DNA from: Dryas octopetala
Lineage: Eukaryota > Streptophyta > Magnoliopsida > Rosales > Rosaceae
Reading direction: 5' to 3'
NCBI GenBank assembly: GCA_963921425.1
Contig: OY992840.1
Span: forward strand, 18,082,621-18,146,620
DNA length: 64,000 bases
The first letter of the stretch is position 1, and the number at the start of each line of letters is the position of its first letter. The position numbers were made by a program, and so were the translations under genes. The notes under the pieces were generated by a model, which was not told where the DNA came from, made no database searches, and saw only the letters and a list, made by a program, of their open reading frames with translations. Positions 1 through 11,000 of this stretch are shown here, one piece after another.

Positions 1-3000
1 CCTGCAACTGGAGCCTCTTCCCAATCAACATTATCATCTATTTCATCCCCATCACGTTTTGACTTCATGCCAACCTGACGATTAGAGGACATTCCAGAGG
101 GACCATCAGAGATGTGAGTCTGTGACGATTCTGGTTCTTTCTTTGCTTCTTCTTCTTGTTGTCTTTTTATTAGAGCAGCGTAATAAGCTTTCAAATACTC
201 ATCCTATACAATATTGAGGAAACATTTAATTGAGATTTTTACTTTTTATTTTAAGCAGAACCTGAGTGACATTTTTTTGCAGGGGGTGGGGAAGGGATGT
301 AACATCTCGATGCAAGAAACAAAACAGTAGATCTTTGCACAAACCTGTAAATTCTTCTCATTATTTTCAGTATTTAACTTTTTGTCATCTGAGAACTCTG
401 GAGCTGCCAAACTGCCATCCATCTTTGTCTCCTGCTTGACCTCTCCACGTTGTTCCTTTGTAAGGTTCATCCCTTGCTTGATCATCCAAGGTGGCAAAAC
501 TTTCAGACTTGTAGTATCAGCTTCAGATTTGATATCCTTTCCTTTGCCATCAACCCCAAAATCAACTTCAACCTGCCAAGATCCATTCACACATATGCTT
601 ATCAAAACAATCCAACTTTATTCAAATGTCCAATATTCAATTCTAAGGAACTGCACAACCAACAATACTTGATAATACACCTCTTGGACTATGGATGTAA
701 AGATGATAGGAGGCTTGTAAAAATGGCCCATGCTCGATGGGCCGGCCCTAACCCAGCCCAATGTTATGGGCGGGCCTAGCCCAGCCTGTTTGACTTAAGG
801 GTATAAAATCACCCAATTACATTTATTTGTGAAGATGAATCCTTAATAATAGCATGAAAACAAATAGAAACCCCCATGAAAATATCAGCTATAGACTACA
901 GTGACATATGAAAGAACTTTCTTATATTTCAATTCCCTTTTCCTAGCTTTCACTTATAGAGTAGCACAAAAATAAAAAATTATTGCAAAGCCTGTAAGGC
1001 ATATTTGTGTGTGTGCAAGTATGTGCATCCATTTCAGATACACAAAAATTTGCTCAGATCAAACCAACTGAAGTATGCCCTAATTTCAATATATTGGAAT
1101 GTTACAACGTTCCCCATTAAACATGTCTGTACTCAACACTTCTACCCATATAAACTTTTTCGGCTCCAAGCACATTGCACCTTCAACAGAAATCATATAA
1201 CGCTCGTGCATAAATGCATTTTGCACGTATCAGACCACCTCCGCAATTATCCCTCATCTTAACCAGTGCAACCCCCACCTTTGTACAACACTATAAAGAA
1301 AGAAAGCTGGCCCAATATACCTCATTTTGGCTGACTAAAGATAGTTCCAGTACATGGCTATGATCAGACCAAAAACATCTTGTATGTAGAGGCATTTAAG
1401 CTTAACCAACCTTCACTAGCACTCCCAGGTAGTGATCAGCCCAACAAGTAGTATTACCTGATATCTCCATTTTTCATCATGTCTGTCCTCACCTTACCAC
1501 TCATCATTTTTCTTTTTGAAAAGGTAAAGAAAATATTCACTAAACATACAAGTAGTATGGCAAACCATGAAACTAAGACCGCATAAACCTAAGCTGCAAA
1601 TTCATTCATGTTGACTCCAACACCATATAATCACTAATGCCCAAAACTATAGTTAGAAATTATCCCCAATTCACCTCAAGGATGATAGATAAAACTGGAA
1701 ATCTGGAGGGAGGGGGACAAGAATTACCTTTGTATCTCCAAGAAAAGGCATTGGTGTTCCACCATACCCATGAGAAGATTTGGAGGGATCCATGCCACTA
1801 GATTCACCATTCTCTGCACGTGCAGCAGCACTTGCTCGTGCTTCCCAAGCTTGGAGACTTCCAAATTCAGGAGCAGGTAAGTCTTTAACTCTATTAAGTT
1901 GTTCCATTAAAGGCTTCAGTTGTACCTGCATTCATTTAATTTTATTAACTCATGAAAGTATGACAGAAGTAGAATATACAAGAATTGCGTTAACTAGCAA
2001 CAATTTACATGAGACATCAAGTTGAATGACAGCAGCAGCAGCAACAAACACAAACAACTCTGGTAATGCTAACATAACAGTAAAGAATTAGCAATAATCA
2101 TCATTGCCAAGATGAAGACCAGCTTAATCATCATCGAGCTTACAAGTGCTATGAATGACACCCTACTTATGTCAAGAAATGGTAATAAGAGGTTGGAGGA
2201 GGAATGCTTTAGAAGCGCTATCGTGAGCATAAACCACTATGGACAAAACCCTGAAAAACTCCCAAGAAATTAATTTCATGAACTTCAACCACCCCAAATC
2301 ATTCTGTATTTGGCCACAAAACATTCAGATTGTTAAACCCAATTAAATGCTCCCTTGCATTTTCATATTGTCAAATGTATGTCATAGCACATTCACATAT
2401 CACAATCAAGAAAATGAAATGAAACTGCAAACTTATAACATAGTTATTATAAGAAAACAGGAACAAAAGAAAAAGGAAAACCAAACAAACCTCCATCTTT
2501 TGAAGCATGTCTTTTAATTTTTCACGCCGTCGCCTCCTTGCATTGTCGTCTCCATCTCCTACTTCTTGAGAAGCTAGCTTGTCACTCTCAGCCACAAGTT
2601 CCCCATTACAACTTTCACAGTGGAAGGAATAATCCTCCGGGGAAACCAGTTGCAGTGCATCCAAAGCATTGTATCTAATGATTTGTGCTTGCATGCATAA
2701 TTCAAGTATCAAAAGGAGGAACACACAGAAACACACAGAGGAAAGAAAAGAAACAGTTGAAACCTTTTCCCACAGTTAGGGCATACATATTCCTGAACTG
2801 TGTTCTTGTCCTCCAATTCATCTTTCAGTTTTTTCTTCATACGGTGCAGTCTGTACCTTACCACATCGTATATCTGAAACACATTCTTGTTTTAGGCCTT
2901 TTCCAAAATATAGAAGCCAATATTTGATCAACATCTGATAGATTGAATAATTAAGTTAAACAAGTAAAAAACAAAGGGGTCATTTAGCCTTTCTTAAACA

Positions 3001-4230
3001 AACAAAAAAATAAGAGGTTCATTTTGCCTACCCAACCACATCAATTCACTCATTATCTAGTTATCGAGCTAAATTTTTTTTTTTTCCTGTGGGGTAGTTA
3101 AAGTATAAATATATATACAAATATATAAAGCAACCTGTGCATAGTCCAGACAGCAGTAAGAGTGAGTGTGCAGCTTAATTTTCTCTTCCCCTTCTTTTGT
3201 ATGCTGTTGGCCATCGGCTGTGGCAGCAACAGCAGCACTAAATATCTTCGCACCCTTAGCTGTCTGCAAAAAAATCAATGATATAGGGATTAGAAATAAA
3301 TAAAGGGTTTTTATCCAATTACGGAAGCTTGTTGATGCATATCTAGAATCAACGACAAAGAAGCAAGATTTGCTCCATACAAATTACAAGACTTTATTTA
3401 AAACACAATAAACTAAGATCAACAAAATGACCTCTCTCCTATGATCTCGGGTGACCAGTTTTTCCTCCTCAAAAAACCGCAAAGTCCGACGAAGTTGCTT
3501 CGAGTGCAGTTTCAAGTCCTTCGCCAAATCTTCTTCTCTCACCCATTGTCGTCTGGCATCAAAATATCCAGATATTACTTACAAGAAGAAGCAAGTGATG
3601 AACTAAAAGAGATTGCACCCCTTCAACCTCAACCACACACACACGTACCCACTCAGCATCTTTGATGAAAGACATCGTAACAACACTCACAGCAACGTCT
3701 ATGCATACATACATACATACATACATACATAGTCTTTGGCATCAACAAGTAATCAAATTAAATTAAATGGTTGGACAAACAAATTCAACCAAAATAGTTG
3801 CTCACAACTCCACTAATTCGTTCAACAATAAAAGTTAAAACTACTTTCTCATTCTACGTTTTTACAACTGTGTTTTTCTTGATTAATCCAAATTTCAAAC
3901 TAAAAACGCTTTCCGAAAACACAAAACAGGTTTCCATTATTCCAAAAACAACAAAATTAGCTTCTCAAACCTCGAGAGCGCGTCGAGCACCACCACGGCG
4001 ATTCCCCGATTGTCGCTACGACCGGTCTTCGGCTGATTATCTCCTTTGGTGGTTATGTCGTCGTAGAACGCCCTCGCCGCAAGCTTCACCAACCTGAACA
4101 CGAAAAACAGAAACAGAAAACAAAATTAATCAAGTTCCGTATTGAATTTGAAGGCAAACTGATATACTGAATACAAGAAACCCTTAAAATTGAACAAGAA
4201 CGAGTACTTGTTGAAAGGCTCGATGCTCAT
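1..4230 (-). CDS. General transcription factor IIE subunit alpha (TFIIE-alpha), 3' end missing
   Basis: TFIIE alpha joins the RNA polymerase II pre-initiation complex and recruits and stimulates TFIIH. Exons, on the minus strand from the start: 4208-4230, 3971-4093, 3432-3552, 3135-3263, 2764-2873, 2491-2674, 1728-1925, 345-572, 1-203. All joins are GT..AG and keep frame, giving about 439 residues with the stop outside the window. The start codon at 4228-4230 gives MSIEPFNK. Residues ~20-90 form the TFIIE-type winged helix (RRQWVREEDLAKDLKLHSKQ region). A C4 zinc ribbon follows (C163, C166, C188, C191; CPNC then CESC), then a basic/acidic coiled stretch (RRRREKLKDMLQKME) and an acidic tail ending DDNVDWEEAP. 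Plant homologues are only slightly longer, so little is missing. It is divergent to TAF2. Family assignment is firm; exact splice sites are inferred. Confidence 0.93.
573..1727 (-). other. Intron of TFIIE-alpha with GC-rich patch
   Basis: This is a 1.15-kb intron. The stretch 723-795 is an isolated GC-rich run of alternating GGGCC/GGCCC words in AT-rich surroundings, which looks like a decayed transposon piece. I see no coding potential in the rest. The small open frames here have no recognisable motif. Confidence 0.5.
3703..3730. repeat. (CATA)n microsatellite
   Basis: About seven uninterrupted four-base CATA units lie in the TFIIE-alpha intron between the exons at 3971-4093 and 3432-3552. 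Confidence 0.9.
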
Positions 4231-6169
4231 GGTCTAGGAATCAATTCTTGCAAAATTGGTTTGGCTGTTCAAATTATTTTGTTTTTCTGTATTTGTATTT
4301 GTACGTTGGTCTGCGCGGGTTCGGTTTCTTGGAGGTTCACTTGGGCTCTACTGCTCAGATAAAGAGCGAGAGAGATCTGAGGTTTTTTGTTAGGTTATGC
4401 CAATACTTTATGCACTTGAATTTTCCCAAAAGGCCGTCGACAAAGCAATTCACGAATGAGCCCGGTGGCTTTTTTCTTTTTAATCCAATAAAAGGGGATT
4501 CAAATAAATTGGACAAAAATATCATTTAATCAATAATTAGTTGGTAAATGAGTTATTTGGATTTGGATTAAATTCAATACAATAAAACTCTTTCAAATAC
4601 ACTTCAAATTAGACACTGAAATACCAAAAAACCCCTTAAAGGGGTCATGTGCCACCTACATACTTATTTTTAACATAAAAATATGTTTATTAACCATGAA
4701 TGAAAAGGACGGTATATGGGTTACCTCATTTTTCAAAAATCGCAATTTTGATAATGTCGAAACATGATCGAAATCATTCACTTTTTAGATCACTTATTAA
4801 AAATTATCTCTGCAAAAAATTAAATCAATTGAAAATTATTTGCTTATATAATTGTTGTCAATTAAGTAAAAAAAATCGATGGTTTATGATTTTACAATAA
4901 TTTTTTGACTAAACCGTTGATTTTTTCTATTTAATCGACAACAGTTATATAATCAAACAATTTTTGATCGAGTTGATCTAAAAAAAAATGATCTTAAGTG
5001 ATCTAAAAAGTAAATGATTCCAATCATATACCGGTATTATCGAAATTACGATTTTAGAGAATGAGATGACCTTGGGGTATCCCCAGGAATAACCCAAGTA
5101 CTGTCCAAATGAAAATGGGAGGAATGATAATCATTCCTTATACAAAGGAGACTCTCATTTCTGTAAAAATTGACAAATAGAACATAGTCTCATCTTCTTT
5201 GTATAAGAGGGACTGCCCCACTTCACAAAGGATATATCTAAGTTTTCATTCTTTGGCTTTTAGGTAAGCAATTCAGCAATTGTGTATTGTAATATCTCAT
5301 TTTCATTATAATAAAGAGTATAAAACTATCCTCTATGGATGTAATCCAAATTGAATAAACATCTAGTTACCTTGTGAATGTGATTTTATGCATCTAATTA
5401 GTGACATGAAATAGTATTCACCAACCATATTTATGGTCCAAACTTCAAGTATGAACCTTAAAATCCAACCCCATAGGTGGTACCCTTTTAAATAAACAAA
5501 TATTAGATTGTATGTATAGTCATATATAAATACATTGTATGTATAATTTTGGGATCAACTTATGTGTTTTTGGGTTTAATTTATATAGTAAAAGTAAATG
5601 AGGTAATAATTTAGGATTATGATAAATCCATGATATGATTCCATTTAATATGAAAAAATATATTTATACTTCATAATTTCCTAATTTATAGATCCCACGT
5701 GACAATTAGAGAGTTAGCAAGGAACTTTCGGTGAACCGTGAACCCCCAAATATTTAAAAATTCGCTTTTGTTTTGTTTTACTTTTTAAAATGATCAATCA
5801 CATGTGAGTATGTGACGCAATGCAAACTGTACTGAAAGTAGTTTTGTCGTCCCACGGCCCTGCAAGGCTGCAATTCAAATGATCCAATTCACACTTTCAA
5901 CAAAGATTTTATTTCCCCCGTTAGATTAGTGCTACCAACAAGTGTACAGTCAAGATGAGATGGAAAGCGCTAGGGTCGTCACCGAAGGGGTGAGACTTTG
6001 AGAGTGACCCCAAAGCCTAAATCAGAGAGAGAGAGAGCCCGTGACTCGTGAGTGCGTCTATAAGTACAACCGTCGTTTCGTTTTCTCTAGCAAAAAGAAT
6101 ACAGATAAACAGCCAGTGAGCTCGCACGGTCGCTCCTCGATCTCTCTCGTTAGGCTCCGTACAACAACC
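4231..6169. other. Divergent intergenic region, TFIIE-alpha / TAF2
   Basis: About 1.94 kb separates the two start codons, and both promoters must lie here. The TFIIE-alpha side is immediately left of the foldback element at 4709-5083. The TAF2 leader near 6025 carries a short GA run. The stretch 5084-5900 is AT-rich with no recognised gene. No clear TATA box was assigned. Confidence 0.6.
4709..5083. mobile_element. Foldback/MITE-like element with ~185-bp inverted arms
   Basis: The left arm (~4709-4885) and the reverse complement of the right arm (~4907-5083) align over nearly their full length. Examples: GTCAATTAAGTA against GTCGATTAAATA next to the centre, and AAATCATTCACTTTTTAGAT against GAATCATTTACTTTTTAGAT further out. 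The loop is near 4896. Arms are diverged (many mismatches), so the insertion is old. No target-site repeat was identified, so the exact ends are uncertain. It encodes nothing; it is most likely a non-autonomous DNA transposon. Confidence 0.75.
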
Positions 6170-8051
6170 ATGGCGAAGCCTCGCAAGCCCAAGAACGAGG
6201 ACACCAAGCCCGAAAACTCTGGGCCCGTCGTCCGTCATCAGAAGCTCTGCCTCTCCATCGACATCGATAAGCGTCGCATCTTTGGGTTCGTCTCAGCCCT
6301 TGCTAACACACACACACTGTACCTATTCACTGGTTTCCTGGTATTACTTTTAGCTGTGTTGAGCTAATTCCAAATTGGGTTAGAGATTTATGAAAAAAAT
6401 CAATTGGGTTTTGTTTGGGAAATAGCTGAAATTTAGCTAAGCAGCTTGAGGCACCAATTGTTATAATATTGGCTGGTTGGTTTAATTTAGTTTAATTGTT
6501 GTTTAATTTTTTTTGTGGGTTTTAGGCACACTGAGTTGAAGATTTCGGTCCCAGAAATAGGGATTCTAGGGTTACACGCAGAGAATTTGGGAATTGAGAG
6601 TGTTTCAGTCGACGGTGAGCCAACCGAGTTTGAATACTACCCGCATAGTAATCATAAAGATGCGGGGAGTGAGAAGAGGTGGAGCTGGGTGACGTCGCCG
6701 AGCTCTGCAGCCGATGCGGCTGGTTCGACTTATATATCGGCTCTCGAGAGAGAATTGGTCCCGAATTTACTGATCAATTGCTGTAAGGCTTTCAAGGCCG
6801 GAGGTGAACTGCAGGAGCAACTGGTTTTGGAGAATGAGGTGCAACATTCCTCTGGAGAAGCCAAGCAGGTTATGGTTTATTTTTGTAGTTGTGGTTTGTG
6901 AGTTGAAATTAGTGATGGGGTTTTGAATAATTTGGCTTGATGTAAATGGTTATGGTGGCATTACGTTTGAATTTTGCTGTTAGGGTACACTGCATGCATG
7001 GATGGATTTACATAATCATTTATGTTGGTGTACATATGGTTATTGTTTAGAATTTTCACAATGAGGGTTCATAGCTTCATAGAAGGCCAATGGTGATTTT
7101 ATCCCACTAATTGTCAGGGAATGACCAGTACAGGAACTGGACATTTTCTGGAAGGTTCGATTAGCATGGTGTGTTGTTGTGATTGGGTTTATCTTTTCTG
7201 TGGTTTCTCATGTAGGTTGATGTTGGTGCAGAATGTGAGGTTGGTTCGGATTGATTATTGGGTAGAGAAAGCAGAGACAGGGATTTACTTTCATAATAAT
7301 GTGCTACATACTGATAACCAGATAAGACGTGCACGGTGTTGGTTCCCTTGTATGGATGACAGTTCACAGAGTTGCTGGTACTAATTGTCTAATTGCACTC
7401 TTTTTATGGTAATTTTGCATATTCACAATCCTTGATATATTCATCATTGTTATAATGTTACATGTTCAGCTATGATCTGGAGTTCACTGTTGCACACAAT
7501 CTTGTGGCTGTTAGCACGGGAAGCTTGCTATACCAGGTGAGATGAACGATAGAACGCATGACTTTTCATGTTTAAGTGCAGCATAATATGTGTTTTCCCT
7601 GAAACAAATGCATATTTTTGTGATGAATCCAATGACCAGTGTGCAAAATGGAAAAAGAAAGGAAGTAGTATCCGAATAAAATCTGAAAGATGGAAATAGG
7701 CATGTTGTGTTCTTTGTTTGGTACTTAGGTTGGAGCCAACTAAATGGGTATTCCATTATTTCCAATTCATGTGCATTCTAATAATTTTCTCATTGACTAC
7801 CCCTTCAAAGCATTGGTTAGGAGACAATAGAAAAAGATTCTGATAAAGAGATAATTTTTCATAAAATATGTAAAGGAAAAATGATAAGGGAAAGAAATAG
7901 AGTAATCCAGAAATAGAGAGATAATATTTCATAAAATATGTAAGGGAAAGAAATAGAGTAATCCAGAAATAGAGTAATCCACTTCGTATAGTTAATGCCT
8001 TGCCACAATATAAACCGGGGTTCGATTCCTGGTTGGTGCAATATTTGCGGG

Positions 8052-8089
<38 letters not shown>

Positions 8090-11000
8090 GGTCGCGTGTT
8101 CGATCCACGCTCACCGCAGGCATCTACTGGATCGACGCTCTGTTGAGTGGAAATTTAACTTGGGTGGTTGGTGAAACACCATTCAAGGGCAATATACTTT
8201 TATGTGGAAAGTTAATCTTGCTTTTTAGTGGACAAACAACATTGCTAGTCAATCTTGTGGATATTATTTTATCTGTTATTGCAACTCCTCATTTAAGTAC
8301 AACCATTACAAATGGGCCATGTTTCTTGGCTGATGTAGCCTCAGCATACTAGAGAACGCAGCTTGCAGTTTGTTGAAAAAAAAATAAAAGTTGAAAAAAA
8401 AATAAAGTATGTGTACATTCTGGTTCCTGAATACTAGGAACAATGCATCTCTGAAAAAAAGGCAGCATAGAGGTAGTTAAGTGAGATAGAGCTTGCAACA
8501 CTTGTGCATTTATAATGTTGATTCTTGACACTAGGGTTGTCATTCTTATCTTGAAATGCAATTAACTCACTAACATTCATGGTACAGTTTATCATTACAT
8601 GAATACCTTGATTGACCAAATGTTCCTTTTCCCAGGAGTACCATTTTATTATTATGTATTTCCTCAGTCAATGACCATTTTAATTAGTATCAGATTGGTG
8701 TTTAACATTTGTTGATGTTGTCTATGTATAACGACTTCTTTGCAGGTTTTGAGCAAGGATGATCCTCCTCGCAAAACATATGTCTATAGATTAGATGTTC
8801 CAGTTAGCGCTCGGTGGATATCTTTGGTGGTTGCACCTTTTGAAATCCTTCCTGACCACCAATTTGGTCTAATATCTCACATGTGTTTGCCAGCTAATAT
8901 GTCAAGGCTTCGGAATACTGTAGAATTTTTTCATGGTGCATTTAGGTTTGTTTTCCTAGTCATATGCCTTTATTTGGTTTCGTGATGCGTTTCTTTCTGT
9001 TTTACTTCCCTTCATATTATGTTTTGACTTTCCACAGCTGTTATAAGGATTATCTTTCCGTAAATTTTCCTTTTGGGTCGTACAAGCAAGTATTTATAGA
9101 GCCTGAGATGGCAGTATCCTCAATAAGTTCGGGGGCCTCCATGAGCATTTTCAGTTCTCAAGTTTTATTTGATGAGAAGATTATTGATCAGGTTTGGGCA
9201 TTCCACATATTTTTATGAGTTCATTTCTGTTACTTTCATTTGCCACCTTCCTTTATGATTATTACGTGGAAACTGCACCTCCCATCTCATGCTTCCTTTG
9301 TTCTGTATTATGCCAATGGGTTTATAAGTATATTAGTGATTTTAAAGGTTAAGCTTCTGCCATTTGTAGTTTTGACATGAACAGTAAACTAGTGCATGCC
9401 TTTTGTATTTGTCACTTAACAATTAAATAAGTCTTATATTACTTTCCTTTGCAACCTTCATTCTGATCATTATGTGGAAACTGTATTTCTCATCTCATGC
9501 TTCCTACTAAGCTGATGGGTATATAACTTTTCACCACAGACCATTGACACGAGGATTAAACTTGCATTTGCCCTTGCAAGACAATGGTTTGGTGTTTATA
9601 TCACTCCTGAGGCACCCAACGATGGTAAGCTATTAGAGGTGGTTTTACTGCTGAGTATAATTGGTACTCATATCTTTTGTTAAATTTTGGAGAAAATCCA
9701 TTGGCTCTGATATGGTTTCTTAACTCGTATTGCCAGAGTGGCTGCTGGATGGTCTTGCCGGTTTTTTGACAGATTTGTTTATCAAGAAATATTTAGGAAT
9801 TAATGAAGCCCGCTATCGGAGATACAAGGTTTGCTTTCTTTCTCATGAGGACATCTATGTACCACATACTTAATATATGGTGCCATGTGAATACATCTTA
9901 TATTTTGTGAGGATGGATACTCTTGTACAGTCATCCTTTTGGCTTGTAAAGTTTTGCTTTTTCAATAATTTCTCGTCTCCTAAAAAGTATTTATCTTTTT
10001 TTTTTTATTACTGATCTAGCACTTTCATACTTCCTCTTTTTGTTCTGTCTTTGTCTTCCATTGGAAGAAAAAAAGTTTAAATTATAAAATGAGTTTCATT
10101 TTCTTATTATTCAATTCATGTTGACAATATTTTGTTTCTGGAAGTGCAGGCAAATTGTGCTGTTTGCAAGGCAGATGATAGTGGTGCAACTGCTTTAAGC
10201 TCTTCTGCTTCTTGTAAAGATTTGTATGGAACTCAATGCATTGGAATATACAGCAAAGTTCGATCATGGAAATCCGTGAGTTCACGTTGAATATGTATTC
10301 ATTGTTTATTACCATGGAATGTTAGTATGTTCTATTTTTTTTTCCCATCTTCACCAATTGACCCTCTGAACCTTTTAAAAAGGTGGCAATCCTTCAAATG
10401 TTGGAAAAGCAGATGGGACCCGAGTCTTTCCGTAAAGTAAGAATCCTAGGAACTTGTTGCTCCATTATGATCCGTTGTGATGAGTGAGAAATTTAGGTTG
10501 ATTCAAGTTAGTTCCTTGATTTTATTGTTTTCTTCTGTTTCATGCTTTCTTTCTCATTTTTTGAGCCCTAGCATTATGGAATATTATAATTTAATATGTA
10601 GTAGACCAGGGGAGAGGGGGGAATATATATACCACTATACTCATTTACATTTAATGTCACCTAATTGTGTTTGTTGTGTAAGCAATATCTGGAGGTGCAT
10701 AGTTAATGTGAATTGTGGATGGTGGTGGTTAATTATTTTTTTCTTCTGACAACATACGGTTTCTGGTTTTTTTCTTCTCCAATGTAAAGATTTTGCAGAC
10801 AATAGTTTTGAGGGCTCAAGATAAGACCCGTTCTTTGAGATCCCTTAGTACCAAGGAGGTAACAACATCCTATTTTGGCATATTGTTGGACTAACAATAT
10901 TAGCTTTAATGGTTTTGGTTTCTTTAAGAAGGCTATTTTAGTCATGTATGAATTCATTAATTCTTCTATATTCTTGTACTGTAACTTGTGATGTGCAGTT

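Larger units (their letters stand above)
7537..8745 (+). other. TAF2 intron 4, carrying tRNA-derived sequences
   Basis: This is a 1.2-kb intron between exons ending CTATACCAG and starting GTTTTGAGC. It holds a tandem duplication (7849-7980), a tRNA-Gly relic and a tRNA-Phe-like gene, all on the TAF2 sense strand. The remaining sequence (8119-8745) is AT-rich with no gene seen. Confidence 0.8.
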
